A stretch of 64,000 nt of DNA from Parvularcula sp. BBD 1991-13. Lineage in GTDB: Bacteria > Pseudomonadota > Alphaproteobacteria > Caulobacterales > Parvularculaceae. The stretch covers positions 1 through 64,000 of the forward strand of contig LYSZ01000011.1 in the NCBI GenBank assembly GCA_001657385.1, in the 5' to 3' direction. The position numbers and the translations under genes were made by a program. The notes beneath the pieces are model-generated. The model worked only from the letters and a program-made list of their open reading frames with translations, had not been told where the DNA came from and searched no databases. The first letter of the stretch is position 1. Each line of letters begins with the position of its first letter. Below are positions 8,171 to 16,077 of this stretch, piece by piece.

Positions 8171-8378
8171 AACAGCCGGTCAAAATAAAACAGTATTACG
8201 AGTTAGGAAAGTAAAAGAAGAAATAAAGGAAAAGCCAAAGAGCCAGAAACAGCGGTTCATCGAAACCGCAAAGGACCTCGAATGCGATGAGTCCGAAGAG
8301 GCTTTCGAAGATTCCTTCTCGCACGTCGTCCCTCCTAAGAGCGGGACCAAAGGCGACGGCGAAGACGAGAAGGCATAA
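8160..8378 (+). CDS. Small acidic protein paired with DUF3800 gene
   Basis: A frame of up to 72 residues. Its conserved-looking core, QRFIETAKDLECDESEEAF followed by a short FSHVVPPK segment, resembles small proteins often seen beside DUF3800 genes (recalled, not searched). The longest frame begins at TTG 8160, inside the first codons of the divergent DUF3800 gene; the true start is uncertain because no ATG or clear ribosome-binding site precedes the core. The lysine-rich N-terminal third could be partly untranslated. The arrangement suggests a two-gene unit, perhaps an effector with its small partner, but that is inference. Confidence 0.55.
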   Translation: MSGITAGQNKTVLRVRKVKEEIKEKPKSQKQRFIETAKDLECDESEEAFEDSFSHVVPPKSGTKGDGEDEKA

Positions 8379-8517
8379 GCCTTAACCGACCGCCCAAAAT
8401 GAGGCGGGAAATCAACATATTGGGTTGGGTACGTGAACTATAATATCGCCCCTCGAAAAGCGGTAACGGGATACCGCATTTATAACTATCTGTTTTAAAA
8501 CAGTTTATCGAAACCTG

Positions 8518-8546
8518 TTGACGGCGGAGAGTCATTCCGCTATTTG
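8518..8546 (+). promoter_or_regulatory. Likely rplM-rpsI promoter
   Basis: TTGACG (8518-8523) is followed after 17 bases by TATTTG (8541-8546), a good alphaproteobacterial sigma-70-type pair. It gives a leader of about 64 nt before the rplM start at 8617. A TATAAT at 8439-8444 lies farther upstream but lacks a matching -35. Confidence 0.5.
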
Positions 8547-8616
8547 CGCGGTTCAATCGCCGGCGCCGGGCTTGAAACCATGCCCCGCGTCGGCTTCTCA
8601 ATTCGGGATTTGCGCC

Positions 8617-9084
8617 ATGAAAACCTACGCCATGAAACCGGCGGACGTGGATAAGAAATGGGTCCTGATCGACGCGGAGGGCCTCGTGGTGGGCCGCGTT
8701 GCGTCGATCATCGCCACCCGCCTGCGCGGCAAGCACCTCGCCGGCTACACGCCCCATGTCGACTGCGGCGACAACGTCGTCGTCATCAACGCCGAGAAGG
8801 TCGTCTTCACCGGCAGGAAGCTGACCGACAAGAAATTCTACTGGCACACCGGCCATCCGGGCGGCATCAAGGAGCGCACCATGGAAAAGCTCCTCGGCGG
8901 CGCCCATCCGGAGCGCGTGCTGACGAAGGCCGTCGAGCGCATGATGCCCAAGGACTCGCCGCTGGCGCGCAAGCAGATGACCAACCTCAAAGTCTACGCC
9001 GGCGCGGAACATCCGCACGAAGCGCAGCAGCCGACGCCCCTCGACGTCGCCGCCATGAACCCCAAGAACAAAAGGGACGCCTAA
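8617..9084 (+). CDS. rplM: 50S ribosomal protein L13
   Basis: A 155-residue uL13. Recognisable segments are [47 protein letters not shown] and [20 protein letters not shown], covering the whole family length. The frame is open to 8518, but L13 proteins begin at [11 protein letters not shown], so ATG 8617 is chosen. It forms an operon with rpsI, three bases downstream, the near-universal bacterial arrangement. Confidence 0.98.
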   Translation: MKTYAMKPADVDKKWVLIDAEGLVVGRVASIIATRLRGKHLAGYTPHVDCGDNVVVINAEKVVFTGRKLTDKKFYWHTGHPGGIKERTMEKLLGGAHPERVLTKAVERMMPKDSPLARKQMTNLKVYAGAEHPHEAQQPTPLDVAAMNPKNKRDA

Positions 9085-9087
9085 CCG

Positions 9088-9582
9088 ATGAGCACGACTT
9101 CTCTTGAAGACCTGAAAGACGTCGCCGCGGAAGCCGGCGTCATCGACGCGCCGGTCGAGGAAGAGGCCGCCCTGCCCGAGCCGAAAATCGACGAGCACGG
9201 ACGGTCCTACGCCACCGGCAAGCGCAAGACCGCCGTCGCGCGCGTGTGGATCAAGCCGGGCGCCGGCAAGATCATCGTCAATAAAAAGGACCATGCGGAC
9301 TATTTCGGCCGCGCGGTCCTGCAGATGATCATCAAACAGCCGCTGGTCGCCGCCGAGCGCAACGACCAGTACGACGTTTACTGCACGGTGACGGGCTCCG
9401 GCCCCTCGGGGCAGGCCGGCGCGGTGCGCCACGGCATCGCCAAGGCGCTCACCCATTACGAGCCCTCCCTGCGCGGCGTTCTGAAAAAAGGCGGCTTCCT
9501 GACCCGCGACAGCCGGGTCGTCGAGCGCAAGAAATACGGCCGCGCCAAGGCCCGCCGGAGCTTCCAGTTCTCCAAACGCTAA
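9088..9582 (+). CDS. rpsI: 30S ribosomal protein S9
   Basis: A 164-residue uS9 with an acidic alphaproteobacterial N-terminal extension (about residues 1-38). It is followed by the conserved [19 protein letters not shown] core, the [19 protein letters not shown] segment and the invariant basic C-terminus [18 protein letters not shown], whose terminal Arg reaches the ribosomal P site. It is translationally coupled to rplM and followed by an intrinsic terminator at 9633. Confidence 0.98.
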   Translation: MSTTSLEDLKDVAAEAGVIDAPVEEEAALPEPKIDEHGRSYATGKRKTAVARVWIKPGAGKIIVNKKDHADYFGRAVLQMIIKQPLVAAERNDQYDVYCTVTGSGPSGQAGAVRHGIAKALTHYEPSLRGVLKKGGFLTRDSRVVERKKYGRAKARRSFQFSKR

Positions 9583-9632
9583 CCGCCCCGCCGCACCGGG
9601 CGCGGCTCGCTCAAGCCGCCGGTTCTCGAAAT

Positions 9633-9662
9633 CGCCGCCTCCGCCACGGGGCGGCGTTTTTT
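9633..9662 (+). terminator. Intrinsic terminator of rplM-rpsI
   Basis: CGCCGCC (9633-9639) pairs with GGCGGCG (9650-9656), followed directly by TTTTTT (9657-9662). It lies 50 bases past the rpsI stop codon on the same strand. Confidence 0.85.
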
Positions 9663-9872
9663 CATGGCGCCCAGCATCCGTTCCGCGAACACAAGAAGGG
9701 AGCGCCCCGCCGCAGAATTGCGCCAAACGGCGGACGGCCGGGGCGATGGCGAATGTCCCCCCGTATCTGTCGGCAGCATCTGTCGGCAGCATTTGTCGTC
9801 AGCGCCGTTGGCCGGCGTGTTTCATCAGCATCTCAATCTATTCGATCCTGGCGAAACGCCACCATCCTGCGG

Positions 9873-11549
9873 TCATCTGGGCAGCGCCCGCTCGATCACC
9901 GCGCGCGCGTCGACCGCCGCCGCAGCGGCGCCGTAGACATAGGCGCGGCGCGTCTCGTCGAGGCGGGCGTTGCAAAAGCCGTCGAACACCGCCTCCGGCG
10001 CGCTCGCGCGCAGCGCGGCGGCCTCCAGCGCCAGCGCCATGTCCTCGGCGAAGGCGCGCGCCGTTTGTTCGTTCAGCGCGCCCGGTCTGAACCAGCCGTC
10101 GAGTTTCCCGATATGCCGGTCAAGATGGGCGTTGCCGCCTTTCGCGCCGGCGATTTCCATACGGACGGCTTCCAGGCTGTCCGGCTCGCGCGCCAGGGCG
10201 CGCAGGATGTCGAGGGCGATGACGTTGCCCGAGCCTTCCCAGATGGCGTTCAGGGGCGATTGACGGAAGAGGCGCGGCATCGGCCCTTCCTCCACGAAGC
10301 CGGCGCCGCCATGGCATTCCAGCGCCTCGTAGACGACCCCCGGCTGGCGCTTGCACACCCAGTATTTGGCGATCGGCGTCGCCAGCCGCACGAACGCGGC
10401 CTCGCGTTCGTCCGACGCGGCGCGGTCGAACCCGCCGGCGATGCGCATGGCGAGGGCGGTCGCCGCCTCGACTTCGAGCGCGAGGTCGGCGAGCACCGCG
10501 GCCATGGCCGGCTGGTCGATAAGCTTTTTCTGAAAAGCGGTGCGATGCGCCGTATGCCACAGGGCCTGGGCGAGGGCGGCGCGCATGCCCCCCGCCGAGC
10601 CGGCGACGCAGTCGAGGCGCGTGTGCTGGACCATGTCGATGATGGTGCGCACGCCGCGGCCTTCCTCGCCGACGCGGCGCGCATAGGTCCGGTGATACTC
10701 GATTTCCGAGGAGGCGTTGGCGCGGTCGCCCATCTTGTCTTTCAGGCGCATGATGTGAAACGGGTTGCGCGTTCCGTCCGGGCGCCAGCGCGGCGCGAGG
10801 AAACAGGTCACGCCCGCCCCGTCCCCGGTCTGCGCCAGCGTCAGGAAAGCGTCGCACATGGGCGCGGAACAGAACCATTTGTGCCCGGTGAGTTCATACT
10901 CGTCCGCGCCGATATGGACGGCCTGCGTCGCGTTGGCGCGAATGTCGGAGCCGCCCTGTTTTTCCGTCATGGCCATGCCCATGGTCGCGGCTTTTTTGTC
11001 CGCAGACGGAAGGAAACGGCCGTCATAGGCGCCGGCGGTGATGCGCGGCGTCCATTCCCGCGCGATCTCGGGCGCGTGGCGCAGGGCGGGCGCGGCGGCG
11101 TATGTCATCGTCATGGGGCAGCCGACGCCGGGCTCCAGTCCCGCCTGGAGATAGACCATGGCCGCATGGGCGACATGGCCGCCGTCTTCGCCGGTCCAGG
11201 CGAGCGAGGCGTAGCCGGAGGACAGGCCCAGATCCATAAGGGCGTGGTAGGCCGGATGAAACTCCACCTCGTCAAGGCGCTGGCCGTATCGGTCGAAGCT
11301 TTTCAGTTGCGGCGGGTGCGCGTTGGCCTGCCGCGCCCACTCCAGCGCCTCGGCGCCGCCGCAGCGGGCGCCGAAACGCGACAGCCGGTCCCGGTGCGCG
11401 CCGCCTTCGCGATGCGCGCCGCCGCCATGGGCCGCCGCCGCGTCTTTGAGGCCGGCGTCCCCCTCGAACAGGTTGACGTCTTCGAGGGGCGGCGGCTGGT
11501 TGGTGACGGCGTGGGTGGCGAGGTCGGCGCGGGGTCGAAAATAGGCCAT
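9873..11549 (-). CDS. AidB-like acyl-CoA dehydrogenase
   Basis: A 558-residue flavoprotein of the acyl-CoA dehydrogenase superfamily, AidB/DNA-alkylation-response branch. It opens with THAVTNQPPPLEDVNLFEGD, aligned with E. coli AidB, and contains MTEKQGGSDIRANAT, the flavin-contact motif GHKWFCSAPMCDAF and the IWEGSGNVIALDILRAL segment at the AidB catalytic-domain end. The family binds FAD; E. coli AidB is linked to protection from alkylating agents and has weak isovaleryl-CoA dehydrogenase activity. ATG 11549 is chosen over a longer frame because it follows AAAGGAG and matches the family start. It is monocistronic and convergent with rpsI. Confidence 0.93.
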   Translation of the reverse strand: MAYFRPRADLATHAVTNQPPPLEDVNLFEGDAGLKDAAAAHGGGAHREGGAHRDRLSRFGARCGGAEALEWARQANAHPPQLKSFDRYGQRLDEVEFHPAYHALMDLGLSSGYASLAWTGEDGGHVAHAAMVYLQAGLEPGVGCPMTMTYAAAPALRHAPEIAREWTPRITAGAYDGRFLPSADKKAATMGMAMTEKQGGSDIRANATQAVHIGADEYELTGHKWFCSAPMCDAFLTLAQTGDGAGVTCFLAPRWRPDGTRNPFHIMRLKDKMGDRANASSEIEYHRTYARRVGEEGRGVRTIIDMVQHTRLDCVAGSAGGMRAALAQALWHTAHRTAFQKKLIDQPAMAAVLADLALEVEAATALAMRIAGGFDRAASDEREAAFVRLATPIAKYWVCKRQPGVVYEALECHGGAGFVEEGPMPRLFRQSPLNAIWEGSGNVIALDILRALAREPDSLEAVRMEIAGAKGGNAHLDRHIGKLDGWFRPGALNEQTARAFAEDMALALEAAALRASAPEAVFDGFCNARLDETRRAYVYGAAAAAVDARAVIERALPR

Positions 11550-11703
11550 AAAAACGCTCCTTTCCGGCTTCAGACTATACGCCAGCGCGACGGCGTGCGT
11601 TAGGATGCGTTGCAGTTGGGAAAAGACGGCGCCGGCGTCAAAGGCGTCCGCCATGGGCGGCGGCGGACGTCATGCTTGAACGCCGCCGTGATCGAAGGGC
11701 GTT

Positions 11704-12870
11704 ATGGCTGACAGGGATCTTGACCTTTTCGTGCGCGAGGCGCTGGCCGCGGGACAGCCGCGCGGAGCAATCGCGGCCGCGTTGCGCGACGCCGGCTGGG
11801 CGGCTGACCGGATCGACGACGCCCTCGCGGCCTATGCGGAGAGCGATTTTCCCGTGCCGGTGCCGCGCCCGCGGCGATACGGCTCGGCCCGCGAGGCGTT
11901 CTTGTACATCGTCTACTTTGCGCTCCTGGGCGTGGTCGCCGGCTATGCGGGCGCGCTGGCCTTCGCCTTCATCGAAGCGCTGTTCGCGGACGAACTGGCG
12001 CGGGCCGGCTGGCGCGGGGCGCCGTCCGGCCTGCGATGGGGCGTCGCCGCGCTGATCGTCGGTTATCCGGTCTTTCTTTATCTTGGCGCCCGGCTCGGCG
12101 CGGCGCGGCGAGCGAACCCGCAACGGCGCGCCTCGCGGGTGCGCGCCTGGCTGACCTACGTCACCCTGATTTTCGCCGCGCTGGCGCTCATCGGCGATCT
12201 CATCTCCGTCGTCTATCATTTCCTTTCCGGCGAACTGGGCGCGCGGTTCCTGTCCAAGGCGGCGGTCGTGGGCGTCATCTCCGGCGCGATCCTGTGGCAT
12301 TACGGTCGCGACGCTGATGGCGATGCGGAAAACCGCAAGGCTGGCGCCGACTGGCCCGGCCGCGTTCTCGCCGCCGTGACGACGGTCGTGGTCGCCGCGC
12401 TGATCGTCTGGGCGTTCACGATCATCCGTGCGCCCCAGACCGCACGCGCGAGCCTCGCCGACGAACAGCGCCTGCGCGATCTCGGCGTCATTGTCCGCCT
12501 CGTCGATTGCCACCGCACCTATGAGGGTGCGACGCCGGCGGATCTTGCCGCGCTGGACGAAGCGCTGTCGGCGCGCGCCGGCGGCGCGCCCGTGGCTCCC
12601 GGCTGCGGCGCGCGGGTCCCGGGCGATCCTGTCGGCGCCGCGGCGTACGACTATGCGCCGTTGGCGGGGGACGCGTATCGCGTGTGCATGACGTTTCAAC
12701 GCGGCTGGCCGGAGACGCGCGAACCCGCGGACAGGCGCCGCCGCCTCGACGGTTCTTACGACGGAACCGCGGGCGCGCGCTACGTCGACGCGCCGCAGGG
12801 GCCGGGAGCGCATTGTTTCGAATTCACCGCGATTGATTTCGAGGCGGCGCAACCTGCGGACCGGCCCTGA
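11704..12870 (+). CDS. DUF5671-type membrane protein
   Basis: A 388-residue membrane protein. Residues 6-45 form a small helical motif (VREALAAGQ...IAAALRDAGW...IDDALAAY) common at the N-terminus of DUF5671 proteins. Membrane segments lie at about 66-92, 111-130, 152-172, 180-198 and 218-240, with the characteristic YIVYFALLGVVAGYAGALAF stretch in the first. The last 130 residues are a soluble, probably periplasmic, domain with four Cys that may form disulphides. Function unknown. The nearest neighbours are unrelated. Confidence 0.8.
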   Translation: MADRDLDLFVREALAAGQPRGAIAAALRDAGWAADRIDDALAAYAESDFPVPVPRPRRYGSAREAFLYIVYFALLGVVAGYAGALAFAFIEALFADELARAGWRGAPSGLRWGVAALIVGYPVFLYLGARLGAARRANPQRRASRVRAWLTYVTLIFAALALIGDLISVVYHFLSGELGARFLSKAAVVGVISGAILWHYGRDADGDAENRKAGADWPGRVLAAVTTVVVAALIVWAFTIIRAPQTARASLADEQRLRDLGVIVRLVDCHRTYEGATPADLAALDEALSARAGGAPVAPGCGARVPGDPVGAAAYDYAPLAGDAYRVCMTFQRGWPETREPADRRRRLDGSYDGTAGARYVDAPQGPGAHCFEFTAIDFEAAQPADRP

Positions 12871-12898
12871 AGCGCAATCCGGCGACGGCGGCGCGTTT

Positions 12899-13591
12899 TC
12901 AGCGCAGGGAGAGTTCGAGCAGGGCGCCGAGCGCGTCGATGGCCGGCGTCACGTCGCCAAGCGGAACCTTGATCGTCGTCATGCCCATGGCCCGGGCGGG
13001 TTTCAGGTTGATGCCGAGATCGTCGAGGAACACGCAGGCTTCCGGCTGGGCGCCGAGCGCCTCGCACATCATTTCGTAAATGCGCGGCTCCGGCTTTCTG
13101 ACGCCCGCTTTCGAGGACTCGATCACATGGTCGAAGCGATCGAGGATCGCGGCGACCGCCGCGCCGGCCCTGTCACGCCGTTCCGCCCCGTCCGCATTCT
13201 CGGCATCGTCCGCTGCGGCGACCATGGCCGCGCTGTCGAACTGCGGCAGGTTGTTGGTGATGCAGCCGGTTTTCAGTCCGGCGGCTTTGACGCGCCGCAG
13301 CGCTTCGGCCATCTCCGGGTAGAGATCGAGCGCCAGCAGGGAGATGAGCGTGCGGCCGGGGATCTCGAACCCGGCCGCTCTGGTTTCAGAGGCGAACGCC
13401 CTGTCGAAGGCGTCGAGGGAAATCTCCGCCCGCTCGAACCGCGCCCAGGCGTTCGCGTGATGGTTGGTCTTGATGACGCCGCCGATGAACTTTTCCGGCA
13501 GGCCGTTTTCGCGCTCGTACCGGGTGAAATTCTCCACCGGCGAAGAGGTGAAGACCCCGCCGAAATCGAAGATGACCGCTTCGATCGCCAC
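12899..13591 (-). CDS. HAD-superfamily hydrolase
   Basis: A 230-residue HAD phosphatase-like protein of the group that includes the N-terminal domain of soluble epoxide hydrolase and ACAD10. Motif I is FDFGGVF with the nucleophile Asp9, motif II is the Thr/Asn of CITNN, motif III is Lys in SSKAGVRKPEPRIYE, and motif IV is FLDDLGINLKPA. All core residues are present. The C1 cap is helical. A 25-residue acidic, Ala-rich insertion (MVAAADDAENADGAERRDRA) is unusual. It starts at GTG 13591, four bases after the upstream SDR stop, so the two form one operon. The substrate is unknown. Confidence 0.88.
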   Translation of the reverse strand: MAIEAVIFDFGGVFTSSPVENFTRYERENGLPEKFIGGVIKTNHHANAWARFERAEISLDAFDRAFASETRAAGFEIPGRTLISLLALDLYPEMAEALRRVKAAGLKTGCITNNLPQFDSAAMVAAADDAENADGAERRDRAGAAVAAILDRFDHVIESSKAGVRKPEPRIYEMMCEALGAQPEACVFLDDLGINLKPARAMGMTTIKVPLGDVTPAIDALGALLELSLR

Positions 13592-13595
13592 GATC

Positions 13596-14462
13596 TTAGC
13601 GCGCTTTTTCGGGGAAGCCGAAACGCCTGGCGATGACCCTGTCGAGCATGCGCTTGGGCATCAGCCGCGGCAGCGTCCACATCATGAACTTGTTGCGCAG
13701 GACGGCGTAGCGGGTTCCGGTCTTCCGGCCCGTCAGGATGTCGCGGGCCAAGGCGCCGATGTCCTCCGGGGGCAGACCCTCCTGGCCGACGGTCTTGTAT
13801 TTTTCCCGCATGCCGATCAGGACGTCGTAATATTCCGTATCCTTATATTTCTCGGCGTCGATATCGTCGGCCTTGTCCCAGATCGGGGTTTTCACCGCGC
13901 CCGGCCCGATGACGACGACGTCGATGCCGTGCATCATCAGTTCCCGCCGCAGGCTGTCGGACAGGGCCTCCAGGGCGTGTTTCGACATGGAGTAGGGGCC
14001 CATGATCGGCGAGGCGATCTTGCCCGCGACGGAACTCATGTTGATGATGCGTCCGGGCGCGCCCCGATAGGTCTTGTCGGCGCCGAGCATGGGCAGGAAC
14101 GCCTGCGTCACGCGCATCACGCCGAACAGATTGACGTTGAGCTGGCGCTCCAGCTCCTCAAGGGGGATATGGCGCAGCGGCCCGGCGACGGCGATCCCGG
14201 CGTTGTTGACAAGACCGTTCAGCGTACGACCGTTCAGCGCCTCGCGCACAATGTCCGCGCCGCGCCGTATGGCGTCATTGTCGGTGACGTCGAATATCAG
14301 CGGCGTGAAACGCTCGCCCAGCTCGCTTTGCAGGCTGGCCGCGTCCGCTTCCTTCCGCACGCTGCCGAATACGCGCCAGCCCGCCTCTGTCAGGCTTTTG
14401 GCGATGGCGCGTCCGATCCCGGTGGAGGCCCCGGTGACGACAGCGGTTCGTTGGTCCGTCAT
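13596..14462 (-). CDS. Short-chain dehydrogenase/reductase
   Basis: A 288-residue classical SDR. It has the NAD(P) glycine motif TGASTGIG (10-17), NNAG, the catalytic Ser in INMSSVAG and YSMSK with catalytic Tyr and Lys. The C-terminal 40 residues (WTLPRLMPKRMLDRVIARRFG) form a basic amphipathic helix typical of membrane-associated SDRs acting on lipids, sterols or retinoids. ATG 14462 follows AAGGGAAGA. It is co-transcribed with the HAD hydrolase. Confidence 0.9.
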   Translation of the reverse strand: MTDQRTAVVTGASTGIGRAIAKSLTEAGWRVFGSVRKEADAASLQSELGERFTPLIFDVTDNDAIRRGADIVREALNGRTLNGLVNNAGIAVAGPLRHIPLEELERQLNVNLFGVMRVTQAFLPMLGADKTYRGAPGRIINMSSVAGKIASPIMGPYSMSKHALEALSDSLRRELMMHGIDVVVIGPGAVKTPIWDKADDIDAEKYKDTEYYDVLIGMREKYKTVGQEGLPPEDIGALARDILTGRKTGTRYAVLRNKFMMWTLPRLMPKRMLDRVIARRFGFPEKAR

Positions 14463-14523
14463 TGATCTTCCCTTTTTGAGTCTTGCGTCGTTTACGCAAC
14501 GGGGCGCGCTGCGGATCGTTTAT

Positions 14524-14551
14524 CCCGCCCGCCGCCGGGCGGGGCGTTTTT
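14524..14551. terminator. Hairpin terminator between rlmB and the SDR gene
   Basis: CCCGCCCG (14524-14531) pairs perfectly with CGGGCGGG (14536-14543) around a four-base loop, followed on the plus strand by GCGTTTTT. It lies just past the rlmB stop codon. The T-run is on the plus side, although the gene it would serve is on the minus strand, so its strength for rlmB is uncertain. Confidence 0.5.
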
Positions 14552-14557
14552 GTGCAG

Positions 14558-15484
14558 TCACCGCCGCGTGATCTCGTAAAGCGCGACCGCCGCCGCCGTC
14601 GACACGTTGAGGCTCTCCATGGCCGGCGCAATGGGGATGCGCGCGAGCCGGGCGCAGCTCGACGCCACGAGCGGGCGCAGTCCCGCGCCTTCCGCGCCCA
14701 TGACGAGGGCCACGGGCCTGTCCTTCGGCGCCGCCGCAATGGTCTCGTCGGCCTCGCCGGCCAGCCCCGCCGTTTCGTAGCCGAGACCGGCGAGGGCCTC
14801 CAGCGCCCGGGCGATGTTGACGACCTTGACGCAGGGCGTGGTTTCGATCGCCCCCGCCGCGGCCTTGGCGAGCGCGCCGGCGAGCGGCGGCGTGCGGCGT
14901 TCCTGCACGATGACGGCGCGGGCGCCGAAGGCGGCGGCGACGCGGAAGAGGGCGCCGATGTTCTGCGGGTCGGTGATCTGGTCGAGCACCAGCACCGGGC
15001 GCGCCGTCTCCGCGGGGGCGCAGGCGTCTTTCAGCCGCGCCCTTGGCAGGTCGAAAACCTCCGCCGCGAGACCCTGATGCACGGCGCCGGCGGGGAGGAG
15101 GCGGTCGATCTCGTCGGGCCGGGCGTCCTCGATCCTCGTCAACGCCGCTTCGACGACGCCCGCTTTCCTGAGCCAGTCAGCGGCGTTTCTGGTGGCGAGG
15201 ACGCGGCGCACGCGCCGTTCCGGGTTGGCGAGGGCCGCCGCCGCCGCATGGCGTCCGTAGAGCCAGAGCCGCGCGGGGCCCGGTTTTGAGGCTGTTTTCG
15301 ATACTGTTTTCGGCGCGGGTTTTTGCGCCGGTTTCGCGACGGGCTTTTTGTCTTTTTTGCCGATCGCGGCGGCTGTTGAAGGCGGCGTATTGCCGGTCGC
15401 GCCGTCCTTGGGCGCGCCGCGCGGTTTTCTCCGGGGCGCGGCGCGCGGCGCCTTTGCGGCGGTTTTTTTTGTTTTCGCGGCCAT
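14558..15484 (-). CDS. rlmB: 23S rRNA 2'-O-methyltransferase RlmB (SPOUT family)
   Basis: A 308-residue SPOUT methyltransferase, probably the enzyme that 2'-O-methylates G2251 in the 23S peptidyl-transferase loop. The L30e-like substrate domain starts at LWLYGRHAAAAALANPERR. The catalytic domain has the three knot motifs DQITDPQNIGALFR, VMGAEGAGL and IPIAPAMESLNVSTAAAV. The first 65 residues are a Lys/Ala/Pro-rich basic tail with repeated PKT/PAQKPAPK-like units, absent from E. coli RlmB. ATG 15484 is taken because the longer frame to 15628 has no family support. Confidence 0.93.
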   Translation of the reverse strand: MAAKTKKTAAKAPRAAPRRKPRGAPKDGATGNTPPSTAAAIGKKDKKPVAKPAQKPAPKTVSKTASKPGPARLWLYGRHAAAAALANPERRVRRVLATRNAADWLRKAGVVEAALTRIEDARPDEIDRLLPAGAVHQGLAAEVFDLPRARLKDACAPAETARPVLVLDQITDPQNIGALFRVAAAFGARAVIVQERRTPPLAGALAKAAAGAIETTPCVKVVNIARALEALAGLGYETAGLAGEADETIAAAPKDRPVALVMGAEGAGLRPLVASSCARLARIPIAPAMESLNVSTAAAVALYEITRR

Positions 15485-15702
15485 GGCTCCGGCCTTAGCC
15501 TTATTGGCCCGCCGGCGAAAGGCAAATATCCCCCGGATCAACGCTTGCGAAGCGCCGCGCCGGCGGTTATAGACGCCGTTCTCCCGGCGATCCGGTCGCG
15601 GCGTGCGCCGCTTCCGGTCTGTCGCCATAGGCCGTGGCCATGACGATCCCGCCCCCGCCGCGCGCTGCGGCGGACCGGTTCGGAAAGGCGGCGGTCTCCC
15701 GT

Positions 15703-15788
15703 GGAGGGGTGGGAGAGTGGTTAAATCCAGCAGACTGTAAATCTGCCCGCTTCGGCGTACGCTGGTTCGAATCCAGCCCCCTCCACCA
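15703..15788 (+). tRNA. tRNA-Tyr (GTA anticodon)
   Basis: This is an 86-nt class II tRNA. The acceptor stem GGAGGGG pairs with CCCCTCC, the anticodon arm CAGACTGTAAATCTG carries GTA, a long variable arm is present (CCGCTTCGGCG region), the T arm has GGTTCGAATCC, and CCA is encoded. The AT-richer glutamate-mutase segment begins about 290 bases downstream, so this gene may have been an integration target, but I found no second copy of its 3' end. Confidence 0.97.
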
Positions 15789-16077
15789 CTTTACATATTT
15801 CACGACAACTCGCTTTGCTCGTGTCTCCGATGGGGCGGGCTGACCGCCCGGCGGCCAGTCGGCCGCTTGGGGCGTGGTTCGATGAAGCTTCGGTTTGCTT
15901 CACCGCCTTTGATGCCGGGTCGCTCAAAAGCGCTAAAAGCCTTACAGGCTCTGCGATTGCGGCGGTTCGATATGTGTCTTCGAAGGTCTTTGCCGGAAGG
16001 TCTGTCTGGAGGAAGCCGTTCAACGCAGGCTGTGAGACGGGCGCCGCCTTGTCGGGTGTTTCTTCCGCAAATCAGAA

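Noticed and set aside
9753-11603. Open frame of about 616 codons opposite the acyl-CoA dehydrogenase gene
   Set aside because: A mirror frame of a GC-rich gene; no motifs, and the AidB-like protein on the other strand is convincing from end to end.
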